From Anaerolineales bacterium (GTDB taxonomy: Bacteria; Chloroflexota; Anaerolineae; Anaerolineales; Villigracilaceae): a stretch of 45,350 bases of DNA. The translations under genes were made by a program, and so were the position numbers. Each line of letters starts with the position of its first letter. The first letter of the stretch is position 1. Shown here one piece after another: positions 8,037 through 16,904 of the stretch. The notes below the pieces were generated by a model that was given only the letters and a program-made list of their open reading frames with translations, was not told the DNA's origin and searched no databases. The stretch spans positions 1 through 45,350 of the forward strand of contig JADGQC010000003.1 of the NCBI GenBank assembly GCA_017882125.1. Direction: 5' to 3'.

Positions 8037-9449
8037 ATGCTAAACCTGGCTGACGCAATCGAAGCCCTGACAGATACCCGCCCACAGCTTGAAACTGAAA
8101 TCACAGATGCGGTGATCGACTCGCGCCAGGTCATTCCGGGGTCGTTGTTTATCGCCATCCCAGGTGAACATGTGGATGGGCACGACTTCATCGCCGATGC
8201 ATTCCAGCGTGGGGCTTCTCTCGCTTTAATACAGCATGAAGTTCCCGGTAACTTCCAAACCGTAAACCTCTCCAAGGGGCAACCCGTGGATGTAAATATC
8301 GATTTGGACCAACCTCTCTGCCTCGAGGTGGAGAACACGGTTGTGGCGCTCCAGCAGATTGCCCGTTTCTGGCGGCGAAAATTGGACCTGCGTGTAATTG
8401 GCGTTACCGGGAGCGTGGGAAAATCCACAACCAAAGAAGTCATCGCCGAAGTTCTCGACAAACGCTACCGCACGTTAAAAAGCCCCGGGAACATGAACAA
8501 CGAAATCGGCTTACCATTAACCATCTTGAAAATCGGCCCGGAGACTGAGCGCGCTGTGTTGGAAATGGGGTTTTATATTCCCGGAGAAATCGCATTCCTG
8601 TGTGATATTGCCTTGCCCGAAATTGGTGTAGTGACCAATATTGGGACCGTCCACGCAGAACGGGCTGGCTCGCAGGAAGATATTTTCCGCGGTAAATCCG
8701 AGCTTGTGAGGGCTCTTCCTGCCAGCGGAGTGGCCATCCTCAACAAGGATGATCCCTGGGTTCGCAAAATGGCAGACCTCTCCATTGCGAAAGTATTCTT
8801 TTATGGTCTCGATCCTGCCTCGGACCTGTGGGCTGATGAACTTGAAGGCCTGGGGCTTGAGGGTATCCGGTTTCAGCTACATTACAACAAGGAGACAATG
8901 CACGTGCATGTCCCCATGATCGGCCAGCATTCAGTCCATACAGCATTGCGTGCTGCCGCGGTCGGTTTGGTAGATGGGTTGAACTGGCAGGAAATCCTAG
9001 AAGGTCTCCAGCAAGGGCACAGCCAATTACGTTTGACGTCAGTCCGAACTGAAAACGGGGCTTTACTGCTTGATGATACTTACAATGCAACGCCCGAATC
9101 CATGCTAGCAGCTCTAAACCTGCTGGCTGAACTGGAAGGCCGCAAAGTTGCAGTCCTGGGTGACATGCTCGAACTCGGACAATATGAAAAACAGGGTCAT
9201 GAGATGGTTGGTGTACGTGCTGCGGAAGTGGTAGATATGCTGATCACGGTGGGAATACTTGGTCATTTGATTGCGGCAGCCGCCCAACGAGCAGGTTTGG
9301 AATCCCATAAAATAGCAGAATTTGAGATTCAATCTGAGGTTATCAAACACCTTCGAAAACACCTCAGCGAGGGTGATGTGGTCCTGGTAAAAGGCTCTCA
9401 TAGCCTCCGCATGGACCGCATTGTATCTGCCCTGGAGGTCCCTGAATGA
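8037..9449 (+). CDS. murF: UDP-N-acetylmuramoyl-tripeptide:D-alanyl-D-alanine ligase MurF
   Basis: A 470-residue Mur ligase that adds D-Ala-D-Ala to the UDP-MurNAc-tripeptide in the cytoplasm. The N-terminal MurF substrate domain contains DSRQVIPGSLFIAIPGEHVDGHDF. The ATP-binding loop GVTGSVGKST lies at 122-131, the NNEIGLPLT and EMGFYIPGEI blocks follow, and the C-terminal domain contains DDTYNATPESM and VLGDMLELG, which distinguish MurF from MurE. It starts six bases after ftsI and its stop overlaps the mraY start by ATGA. The expected murE is not beside it. Confidence 0.95.
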   Translation: MLNLADAIEALTDTRPQLETEITDAVIDSRQVIPGSLFIAIPGEHVDGHDFIADAFQRGASLALIQHEVPGNFQTVNLSKGQPVDVNIDLDQPLCLEVENTVVALQQIARFWRRKLDLRVIGVTGSVGKSTTKEVIAEVLDKRYRTLKSPGNMNNEIGLPLTILKIGPETERAVLEMGFYIPGEIAFLCDIALPEIGVVTNIGTVHAERAGSQEDIFRGKSELVRALPASGVAILNKDDPWVRKMADLSIAKVFFYGLDPASDLWADELEGLGLEGIRFQLHYNKETMHVHVPMIGQHSVHTALRAAAVGLVDGLNWQEILEGLQQGHSQLRLTSVRTENGALLLDDTYNATPESMLAALNLLAELEGRKVAVLGDMLELGQYEKQGHEMVGVRAAEVVDMLITVGILGHLIAAAAQRAGLESHKIAEFEIQSEVIKHLRKHLSEGDVVLVKGSHSLRMDRIVSALEVPE

Positions 9450-10438
9450 ATAACTCTGCGTTAGCGCTGGGGCTGGCCGGGTTGGCATTTATGATGACAG
9501 TCATTTGGGGGGGACCATTACTGCGCATTCTGCGTCATTTCAAGCTAGGAAAAATTATCCGCGTCGATGAGCCGGGAGCGCATTTGGTCAAGATGGGGAC
9601 TCCTACCATGGGTGGCGTGATGATCATTCTACCTGTGGCACTTATTACGGTATTGCTCAACGCAGTCAGTTTGATCGGAATGAAAGTGCTCGGTGCCTCC
9701 GTTCTCGTCCCGCTGGCTGCCATGGTGGGTTACGCCATCCTGGGAGCCCTGGACGATTGGGAAGGCATCCGCGGGAAACGGAAGGGCGAAGGGATGCGCA
9801 TCCGTACCAAACTCATCGCCCAAATCGTACTGGCGTTGGGACTTGCGGTCGTGTTGAGGTACTTCCTGGGGGTGCCGGATCTTTACATCCCCGGGATCAA
9901 CATCGAGATCGAACTGGGGTGGCTATACATTCCTATTGCTGGTTTTGTTATTGTCGCCATGTCCAATGCGGTCAATTTTACCGATGGGCTGGATGGGTTG
10001 GCCGGGTTGATCTCGGCTACCATTTTTGCGGCTTATGGCGGGGTAGCCCTGATGCAAGGACAAGTTTTCATTGCCCGTTTTTGCTTCACCATGGTCGGAG
10101 CATTATTTGGGTTCCTGTGGTTCAATGTCCATCCTGCGCAACTGATCATGGGAGATACAGGCTCGCTCTCGTTAGGCGCCACCATCGCAGTGATCGCACT
10201 CATGACTGGACAATGGGCAATCTTGCCAGTGATCGCGATCATACCTGTTGGCGAGGCACTCAGCGATGTAATCCAGATTGTTTATTTCAGGATCACACAC
10301 GGCAGACGTTTTTTCAAAATGGCACCGCTCCACCTCCATTTTGAATTACTCGGGTGGTCTGAGATGCAGGTAGTTCAGCGATTCTGGTTGATCGGCTTGC
10401 TGGCTGCCATGCTTGGTATTGGATTAGTGATGGTGTAG
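9446..10438 (+). CDS. mraY: Phospho-N-acetylmuramoyl-pentapeptide transferase MraY
   Basis: A 330-residue polytopic membrane enzyme that transfers phospho-MurNAc-pentapeptide to undecaprenyl phosphate, forming lipid I. Family signatures are present: GTPTMGGVMI near residue 52, LGALDDWEG near 103-111, and VNFTDGLDGLAG near 177-188 with the catalytic aspartates. About ten membrane helices are visible. The start overlaps the murF stop by ATGA, so the two genes are likely translationally coupled. Length is normal for Gram-positive-type MraY. Confidence 0.95.
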   Translation: MNNSALALGLAGLAFMMTVIWGGPLLRILRHFKLGKIIRVDEPGAHLVKMGTPTMGGVMIILPVALITVLLNAVSLIGMKVLGASVLVPLAAMVGYAILGALDDWEGIRGKRKGEGMRIRTKLIAQIVLALGLAVVLRYFLGVPDLYIPGINIEIELGWLYIPIAGFVIVAMSNAVNFTDGLDGLAGLISATIFAAYGGVALMQGQVFIARFCFTMVGALFGFLWFNVHPAQLIMGDTGSLSLGATIAVIALMTGQWAILPVIAIIPVGEALSDVIQIVYFRITHGRRFFKMAPLHLHFELLGWSEMQVVQRFWLIGLLAAMLGIGLVMV

Positions 10439-10442
10439 AGTC

Positions 10443-11819
10443 ATGAAGACAGATTGGAACGGAAAACGCGTAGTCATTCTCGGAGCCGCCCGCCAAGGGC
10501 AGGCAGCTGCGCGGTGGTTGGCGCGTCATGGCGCTCATGTAACCCTTAACGACCGCCGGACGGCGTTGGATTTGGAAGAAGCGCAGTCTGCGTTATCCGA
10601 TACGGGTGTAACCTGGGTACTGGGCGGTCATCCCGTTGAAATTCTCGACGAGACCGATATCGTCTGTTTGTCTGGCGGCATCCCGCTGACCAACCCCATT
10701 GTTACCGAGGCTAATCGGCGAAGTATCCCGCTGACTAATGATACACAAATCTTCATGGAAAACGTCCCCTGCCAAACCGTTGGTATCACCGGCTCTGCAG
10801 GAAAGACCACCACGACCACACTCGTCGGGCAAATGGCAAAACATGCCTTCGGCAAGAGGGCTTACGTGGGCGGGAATATAGGCGACCCCCTTCTCAATTA
10901 TCTGGACGAAATGATTCCGGAAGATGTTGCCATCCAGGAAATTTCCAGTTTTCAATTGGAACAAATGACGATTTCTCCGAATGTGGCAGCCATTTTAAAT
11001 ATCACCCCCAACCACCTGGACCGGCATTCGAATATGGAGGCCTATACTGCAGCCAAGCAGCACATCCTGGAATTCCAGAAGCCTGAGGATAGCGCAATCT
11101 TGTGCCGCGAAGACTCCGGATCATGGAATATGCGTGAAAATGTACAAGGGCGGCTAATTTCTTTCGGGACCGGAAACATCCCTAACAACCAGGATGGCAC
11201 CTTAATATCAGAAGGCGAACTAATCTATCGAAAACATGGGTCGGATACCCCCCTGCTCCATCGCGATCAGATTCTATTACGTGGAGAACACAATGTATTA
11301 AATGTGCTGGCAGCCTTTGCCATCGGGTATGCCACCGGGGTGCCCCTGGGAGCCATGCTGAAAGCTGTAAAAGATTTCCGAGGCGTTGCGCACCGGCTGG
11401 AATTTGTCCGGGAATGGAAAGGTGCCAACTGGTACAACGACTCAATCGCGACAGCTCCGGAACGTACCATGGCTGCGATCCGTTCGTTCTCCGAACCGAT
11501 CATTCTGCTCCTGGGCGGTCGCGATAAGGACCTCCCCTGGGACGATCTCGCAAAATTAGTTCACGAACGGGTTGAGCAGGTGGTTCTTTTCGGAGAAGCA
11601 GCGGATAAAATCGCAGCTGCACTGAACAAAGCCCACGGTCCGGTTCAAAAAACAGTTGAACGCTGCAAAAATCTTGACGAGGCAGTTCAGGCAGCAGCAC
11701 ATTTATGTAAACCCGGCGATGTGATCCTGCTTTCCCCAGGTGGTACCAGTTTTGATCAATTCAATGACTTCGAAGAACGTGGTGAGGCATTTAGAAAATG
11801 GGTATCGGGACTTTCGTAA
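10443..11819 (+). CDS. murD: UDP-N-acetylmuramoyl-L-alanine:D-glutamate ligase MurD
   Basis: A 458-residue Mur ligase adding D-Glu to UDP-MurNAc-L-Ala. The Rossmann-like N-terminal domain carries VVILGAARQGQAAARWLARHG, the ATP loop GITGSAGKTTT lies at 114-124, followed by a SSFQLE block, the NITPNHLDRH motif, and the C-terminal GGRDKDLPWDDL and LSPGGTSFDQF blocks typical of MurD. It begins four bases after mraY. Its last codons overlap the longest possible ftsW frame by 22 bases. Confidence 0.95.
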   Translation: MKTDWNGKRVVILGAARQGQAAARWLARHGAHVTLNDRRTALDLEEAQSALSDTGVTWVLGGHPVEILDETDIVCLSGGIPLTNPIVTEANRRSIPLTNDTQIFMENVPCQTVGITGSAGKTTTTTLVGQMAKHAFGKRAYVGGNIGDPLLNYLDEMIPEDVAIQEISSFQLEQMTISPNVAAILNITPNHLDRHSNMEAYTAAKQHILEFQKPEDSAILCREDSGSWNMRENVQGRLISFGTGNIPNNQDGTLISEGELIYRKHGSDTPLLHRDQILLRGEHNVLNVLAAFAIGYATGVPLGAMLKAVKDFRGVAHRLEFVREWKGANWYNDSIATAPERTMAAIRSFSEPIILLLGGRDKDLPWDDLAKLVHERVEQVVLFGEAADKIAAALNKAHGPVQKTVERCKNLDEAVQAAAHLCKPGDVILLSPGGTSFDQFNDFEERGEAFRKWVSGLS

Positions 11820-13051
11820 AACATTCCTCGCGGCCAGCGGTCGCAATGTCAAAACGTGCCCGCGATGGCAACGGTGACTTAATCCTGGTGGCTGTCATCA
11901 TCGCACTGGGCATTTTCGGCTTGCTGATGCTTTACTCAGCCGGTACCGATTTTTCCCTCCAGACTTATGGATCGGCGACCTATATATTCAACAAACAATT
12001 GTTGTGGATGGCTATCGGAACAGTGACTGCATTCATCCTTTCCCGCGTTGATTACCATCTCTGGCAAAAGATCGCCATTCCGTTAATGGCCACGACTGTC
12101 ATTCTACTGGTTGCCGTACTCATCAATAACGAGGTCCGTAATAACGCCGTACGAACTTTCTTTGGCGGTTCAGTGCAACCGTCTGAATTAGCAAAAATAG
12201 CCACCATAATTTATTTATCCGTCTGGTTATACAGCAAACGCGAACATATGCATGATTTTCAACTTGGGTTGATCCCGCTGGCATTCATCCTGGGTTCAAT
12301 TGGCGGTTTGATCTTCCTCCAACCCGACTTAAGCGCTGCAGTGACGATATTCATTCTGGGGTGGTTATTATTCTTCCTGGCCGGCGGGGAAATGCGACAG
12401 ATTATCGTGTTCAGTGTTGTCGCCCTGGCTGCCGGGTGGCTGGTGGTGCAATTCAGTTCCACCGGTAGAGCTCGAATTGGTTCTTATATCGCGGGATTAA
12501 AAGACCCATTGCAATCCAGCGACCATGTTTTATGGTCCCTGGAAGCCATTTTTAAGGGAAAATTATTCGGCGTTGGAATTGGACAGGCAACAACCAAATT
12601 GATCGGCCTGCCATTTTCCGCCACTGACAGTATTTTTGCTGTGATCGTTGAGGAACTGGGTCTGGTGGGTGCGGCTGGATTGATCAGCCTTTATGCCGTC
12701 CTTGCGTGGCGCGGAATGAAGATCGCGAGTAAGGCACCAGACTCCCTTGGGTCTGTAATGGCTGCGGGGTTGACCTTATGGATCACTTTCGAAGCCGTAT
12801 TAAACATGGCTGTCATGGTTGGACTGTTACCATTTGCCGGAAACGCCCTGCCCTTTGTCAGCGCAGGCGGTTCGAACCTGCTCTCAACTCTGGCAGCCAT
12901 TGGGATTTTGCTAAATATCTCCCGTCAATCCGGACGGGCAGCTCCTGCCGGTGAAGAAAGGAAAACATACAGTGCGTCTATTGATCTGCGCGGGAGGGAC
13001 CGGAGGCGGAGTGTACCCCGCACTCGCCGTCCTGCAAACCATGCAAAATAA
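11798..13051 (+). CDS. ftsW: Lipid II-polymerising glycosyltransferase FtsW
   Basis: A SEDS-family membrane protein of up to 417 residues with about ten membrane helices. FtsW/RodA signatures are GRARIGSYIAG, a GVGIGQATTKL...PFSATDSIFAVIVEELGLVG block, and PFVSAGGSNLLS near the C-terminus. Its place between murD and murG argues for FtsW over RodA; it should polymerise glycan strands with the class B PBP encoded upstream. The start is uncertain: ATG at 11798 overlaps murD by 22 bases and has a weak GTGAGG upstream, while ATG at 11846 would remove 16 residues and avoid the overlap. The C-terminal tail is basic and overlaps the murG start region. Confidence 0.93.
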   Translation: MGIGTFVKHSSRPAVAMSKRARDGNGDLILVAVIIALGIFGLLMLYSAGTDFSLQTYGSATYIFNKQLLWMAIGTVTAFILSRVDYHLWQKIAIPLMATTVILLVAVLINNEVRNNAVRTFFGGSVQPSELAKIATIIYLSVWLYSKREHMHDFQLGLIPLAFILGSIGGLIFLQPDLSAAVTIFILGWLLFFLAGGEMRQIIVFSVVALAAGWLVVQFSSTGRARIGSYIAGLKDPLQSSDHVLWSLEAIFKGKLFGVGIGQATTKLIGLPFSATDSIFAVIVEELGLVGAAGLISLYAVLAWRGMKIASKAPDSLGSVMAAGLTLWITFEAVLNMAVMVGLLPFAGNALPFVSAGGSNLLSTLAAIGILLNISRQSGRAAPAGEERKTYSASIDLRGRDRRRSVPRTRRPANHAK

Positions 13052-14060
13052 AGCCGAGGTTCTCTGGGTGGGTGGAGAAGGCGGCATGGAAGCCCAATTG
13101 GTAGCACGGGCGAATGTGCCGTTTAAGACCATCCCAGCCGCCGGAATCCACGGTGTGGGCCTGAAATCGCTGCCAGGAAACATCATCCGGTTAGTGCGTG
13201 GTTTTTTTGCGTCTCGACGAATCCTGGACGAGTTTAATCCAGATGTTATGTTCTTTACCGGCGGTTACGTAGCCGTCCCCATTGCCATGGCCGGGAAACG
13301 GGTTCCAATGGTTCTATACGTCCCCGATATTGAACCAGCACTGGCGCTGAAGACCTTGGCTCGTTTTGCAGATAAAATTGCTGTTACCTCCCCGGACTCA
13401 TTCCGATATTTTAAGCACCCGGATCGCCTGGTATTAACCGGTTACCCTACCCGCCCCGAACTTGCAAAGTGGACGCGGTCCGCTGGTCGCCGAACTCTAG
13501 GTCTGAGCGAAGACCTGCCAGTATTGCTTGTTTTCGGCGGAAGCAAAGGCGCACGCTCGATCAACGAGGCTGTCCTCGGAAACCTGCCTACCCTTCTGGA
13601 ACGAGTCCAGATCGTCCATATCTCCGGAGAACTCGATTGGTCGAGGGTGGAAGCCCGAGCGAAAGAAATCACCGGTGTCCAGTCCAATCGTTACCACGTA
13701 TTCCCCTATTTACACGACGAGATGGGCGCTGCGCTTGCCGCTGCAGACCTGGTGATCTCACGTGCAGGTGCCTCCGCTCTTGGCGAATACCCACTCTTTG
13801 GGCTGCCAGCAGTGCTTGTGCCCTATCCATACGCCTGGCGATATCAAAAAGTAAACGCGGATACGCTTGTCCAACAAGGCGCGGCAATCATGCTGGAAGA
13901 TGACAAACTGTCTGACCAGATCGTTTTGGTAGTGAGCGATTTACTTGGCCAACCGATTAAGTTAGCTTCCATGCGGAATGCCATGCAACGCCTTTCCCGC
14001 CCGGAAGCTGCCTCAGAAATCGCCAACCAATTATTCGCACTTTGCCAGGAGAGGAGCTGA
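12972..14060 (+). CDS. murG: UDP-GlcNAc:lipid I GlcNAc transferase MurG
   Basis: A 362-residue GT28-family enzyme that converts lipid I to lipid II at the inner face of the membrane. Signatures include the N-terminal AGGTGGGVYPALAV loop, FFTGGYVAVPIAMAG, VFGGSKGARSINEAV, and the donor-site block ISRAGASALGEYPLFGLPAVLVP with the conserved Glu. The loop usually read as GGTGGH has Gly in place of His (residue 13 here), and the usual HQxxNA is YQKVNA. GTG at 12972 is preferred because GAAAGGAAA lies about 8 bases upstream and the protein then begins at the family position; another GTG at 12951 would add 7 residues. The gene overlaps the end of ftsW. Confidence 0.92.
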   Translation: MRLLICAGGTGGGVYPALAVLQTMQNKAEVLWVGGEGGMEAQLVARANVPFKTIPAAGIHGVGLKSLPGNIIRLVRGFFASRRILDEFNPDVMFFTGGYVAVPIAMAGKRVPMVLYVPDIEPALALKTLARFADKIAVTSPDSFRYFKHPDRLVLTGYPTRPELAKWTRSAGRRTLGLSEDLPVLLVFGGSKGARSINEAVLGNLPTLLERVQIVHISGELDWSRVEARAKEITGVQSNRYHVFPYLHDEMGAALAAADLVISRAGASALGEYPLFGLPAVLVPYPYAWRYQKVNADTLVQQGAAIMLEDDKLSDQIVLVVSDLLGQPIKLASMRNAMQRLSRPEAASEIANQLFALCQERS

Positions 14061-14064
14061 AACT

Positions 14065-14595
14065 ATGATGAGCCTGCCCTTCGTCTTCTGGATGTACGTT
14101 GTCTTATTCAGCATTATCGGCGGGATGCGAGGTTGGGCCAAAGAATTAATGGTCTCATTCAGCGTCATCCTGGCGATGACATTTACCACCCTGCTATCAA
14201 ATTATGTCCCATTCATTCGCGATGTTCTGCAAAAAGACAACCAGGTCCTATTCTTCTGGTTGCGTGCCATTATCCTGGGTATGCTGGTTTTCTTTGGCTA
14301 CCAGACTCCCAACATCCCTCGTTTTGCTCCGAAGATGAACCGCGAGAAACTGCAAGATATCATCCTGGGAGTCGTCATCGGGGCCTTTAATGGTTACATG
14401 ATTGCTGGAACCATCTGGTATTACATGGCAGATGCCGCCTATCCTTTCACCCAGGTAATTACGGCTCCAACTGGAGATTTTGCAAAGGCGGCTGAGGCAA
14501 TGCTCCATTACATGCCGCCCAACCTTCTCGGTATCCCCGGCATTTATTTTGCCGTAGTAATTTCGTTCATTTTTGTAATCGTGGTGTTTATTTAA
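14065..14595 (+). CDS. CvpA-like integral membrane protein in the dcw cluster
   Basis: A 176-residue protein with four or more hydrophobic helices. The N-terminal FSIIGGMRGWAKELMVSFSVI resembles the opening of CvpA (colicin V production) family proteins, in which a G-x-x-R-G motif follows the first helix. The family has no settled enzymatic role; some members affect envelope function. It sits between murG and murC with gaps of 4 and 2 bases, so it is co-expressed with lipid II synthesis and division genes. ATG at 14065 has GAGGAG just upstream; the frame is open from 13978 inside murG, but that extension is not membrane-like and lacks a ribosome-binding site. The family call is moderate; the gene itself is well supported. 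Confidence 0.7.
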   Translation: MMSLPFVFWMYVVLFSIIGGMRGWAKELMVSFSVILAMTFTTLLSNYVPFIRDVLQKDNQVLFFWLRAIILGMLVFFGYQTPNIPRFAPKMNREKLQDIILGVVIGAFNGYMIAGTIWYYMADAAYPFTQVITAPTGDFAKAAEAMLHYMPPNLLGIPGIYFAVVISFIFVIVVFI

Positions 14596-14597
14596 TT

Positions 14598-15980
14598 ATG
14601 ACTCGCATCCATCTGATCGGCATCGGCGGTACTGGACTTTCGGCAATTGCCCGCGTGCTCCTCGAAATGGGGCACACGGTAAGCGGATCCGACCGCGCTG
14701 AAAGTACGTTCACGCGTGATCTCCAAACTGCGGGAGCGACCATCAGTATCGGTCACCGCTCCGAAAACGTACACGATGCCGACCTGGTAGTACGCTCGTC
14801 AGCCATCCAGGATGACAACCCAGAGGTGATGGCTGCACGTGCCCAGAGGATCCCAGTATTAAAGCGAGCTGATTTTATTGGAACCCTAATGGATGGTAAG
14901 ACCGGCATCGCCGTCGCCGGAACGCACGGAAAGACAACCACCACTTCCATGATTGCATGGATGCTCTCTGCCCTTGGCCAGGACCCTTCTTTCATTTCCG
15001 GAGGCGTACTGGCAAACCTGGGGGTTAATGCACGGGCAGGAAAAGGCAGCGCCTTTGTTATAGAAGCGGATGAATATGATCGAATGTTCCTGGGCCTAAG
15101 ACCGAGAATCGAAGTGGTTACCAATATAGAATACGATCATCCCGACTGCTACCCCACCCCCGCAGATTATCAAGCCGCCTTCGTCGAATTCATGTATCAT
15201 CTTTCCACAAATGGGACCCTGGTTGCATTTGCTGATGATCAAGGGGCGTGTGACCTGATGGAACAAGCCAATAAACTTGGCAAGACTGTATTCTCATACG
15301 GTATTTCAGAAACCTCCGGGAAAGTCAAACCATTAAACGTTTATACCAACGCCCTGGTACGCAACGAAAAAGGCGGATACTCGTTCAGTGCAACCGTGCT
15401 TGGTAACGTGGAAGAAGTAGAACTACAAGTGCCAGGAAAACATAACGTCTGCAACGCACTGGCGGCATTGACCGTGACCCAAGTACTTGGATTGCCCCTG
15501 GCAGATGCTGCATGGGCACTAGCTCAATTTACCGGAACCGGAAGAAGATTCGAAGTGCGGGGCGAATCAAATGGGATTGTAATCATTGACGACTATGCAC
15601 ATCATCCCACCGAAATCAAAGCAACCCTGGCTGCCGCACGAGTTCGGTATCCATCCCGCCGCATCTGGGCTGTGTGGCAACCACACACCTATTCGCGCAC
15701 GCGAGCGTTGCTCAACGAGTTTTCTACCGCATTCACCGATGCTGACGAGGTTATTGTCACCGAGATCTATGCTGCACGCGAACCAAAACAAAACTTTTCA
15801 TCCAAGCAGGTTGTTGAGTCCATGCCCCGACAGGGACACTTTATAGCCGACCTTTCTGACGTCAGCAATTATCTCATTAGAAATTTGCGCCCGGGAGATG
15901 CTTTGCTTGTGCTTTCTGCTGGAAATGCAGACCAAATTAGCACCGAGGTCCTGGCACGTTTGAAGGAATCCCAAGGCTGA
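14598..15980 (+). CDS. murC: UDP-N-acetylmuramate:L-alanine ligase MurC
   Basis: A 460-residue Mur ligase catalysing the first amino acid addition to UDP-MurNAc. It opens with the nucleotide loop HLIGIGGTGLSAIARVLLEMG, then VVRSSAI, the ATP loop VAGTHGKTTTT (106-116), EADEYDRMFL, TNIEYDHPDCY, and the C-terminal DDYAHHPTEIKATL and WAVWQPHTYSR blocks specific to MurC. The start lies two bases after the CvpA-like gene and the stop is four bases before murB. Confidence 0.95.
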   Translation: MTRIHLIGIGGTGLSAIARVLLEMGHTVSGSDRAESTFTRDLQTAGATISIGHRSENVHDADLVVRSSAIQDDNPEVMAARAQRIPVLKRADFIGTLMDGKTGIAVAGTHGKTTTTSMIAWMLSALGQDPSFISGGVLANLGVNARAGKGSAFVIEADEYDRMFLGLRPRIEVVTNIEYDHPDCYPTPADYQAAFVEFMYHLSTNGTLVAFADDQGACDLMEQANKLGKTVFSYGISETSGKVKPLNVYTNALVRNEKGGYSFSATVLGNVEEVELQVPGKHNVCNALAALTVTQVLGLPLADAAWALAQFTGTGRRFEVRGESNGIVIIDDYAHHPTEIKATLAAARVRYPSRRIWAVWQPHTYSRTRALLNEFSTAFTDADEVIVTEIYAAREPKQNFSSKQVVESMPRQGHFIADLSDVSNYLIRNLRPGDALLVLSAGNADQISTEVLARLKESQG

Positions 15981-15984
15981 TTTG

Positions 15985-16902
15985 ATGAAACCATCCACAT
16001 TATCCGACTTACGCTCCACCTTTGGCGACCACATGCAAGAGAATATCCCCCTCTCCAGCTATACTGCGGCGCGCATCGGGGGACCAGCTGATGTCATCGT
16101 ATTCGTCCACTCAGCGGATGAGCTTGCAATTGCAGCGGATAAGTTGTGGAAACTGGATTTACCTTTCTCCATCCTTGGCGGCGGTTCAAATGTGCTTGTC
16201 AGCGACAAGGGCGTGCGAGGTGTGGTGATCATCAACCGGGCAAGGAAAGTGAATTTCAACTCTCAAGCTGAACCGCCCACCGTCCAAGCTGAATCGGGAG
16301 TGACTCCCAACGATATTACCCAAAGGGCAGCACGGTTGGGACTAGCAGGATTGGAGTGGGCAGCAAGCCTTCCCGGGTCCCTTGGAGGAGCAATTTATGG
16401 GAACGCGGGAGCGTTCGACGGAGATATCGCCGGAAGCCTGATCTCGCTGGAACTCGTCCATCGGCAAAATGGCCGCCAGACCTGGACCGTTGAGAAGATG
16501 GAATATGGGTATCGAACCAGTGTACTCAAACGCGAACATCCTCCCGTAATCATCCTTTCCGCGATCCTGGCGCTTCGTAAAGGTGAGGAGCAAGCCATTA
16601 GAACGAAGATGGAACAATTTTCGGAACAACGCAGAGAAACCCAACCACAAGGCGCGAGCATGGGTTCGATGTTTAAGAACCCCCCTGGCGAGAAAGCAGG
16701 CCGTTTGATTGAAGCTGCCGGTCTCAAAGGCAGCAGTGTGGGTCCTGCCGAGATCAGTAACCAGCACGCGAATTATTTTATCAACCACGGACAAGCCCGC
16801 GCAGAAGATATGAAGGCTCTGATCAATTTGGCAAAAAATACCGTTTCAGAGAAATTTGGCGTATCTCTCGAACTTGAAGTGGAATTAATTGGCGAGTGGT
16901 AA
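15985..16902 (+). CDS. murB: UDP-N-acetylenolpyruvoylglucosamine reductase MurB
   Basis: A 305-residue FAD/NADPH enzyme forming UDP-MurNAc. FAD-binding motifs are AARIGGPAD, LGGGSNVLVSDKGVRGVVI and ASLPGSLGGAIYGNAGAFDGD. The catalytic region GSMFKNP and the C-terminal SVGPAEISNQHANYFIN with a terminal Glu-containing strand are in place. Its length fits the shorter MurB type found in Gram-positive bacteria. ATG at 15985 is preferred to the TTG at 15982. It ends two bases before the ddl start. Confidence 0.94.
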   Translation: MKPSTLSDLRSTFGDHMQENIPLSSYTAARIGGPADVIVFVHSADELAIAADKLWKLDLPFSILGGGSNVLVSDKGVRGVVIINRARKVNFNSQAEPPTVQAESGVTPNDITQRAARLGLAGLEWAASLPGSLGGAIYGNAGAFDGDIAGSLISLELVHRQNGRQTWTVEKMEYGYRTSVLKREHPPVIILSAILALRKGEEQAIRTKMEQFSEQRRETQPQGASMGSMFKNPPGEKAGRLIEAAGLKGSSVGPAEISNQHANYFINHGQARAEDMKALINLAKNTVSEKFGVSLELEVELIGEW

Positions 16903-16904
16903 GA

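Noticed and set aside
9757-10344. A 195-codon plus-strand frame inside mraY
   Set aside because: Shadow of mraY in another frame, rich in Cys, His and Arg, without family features.
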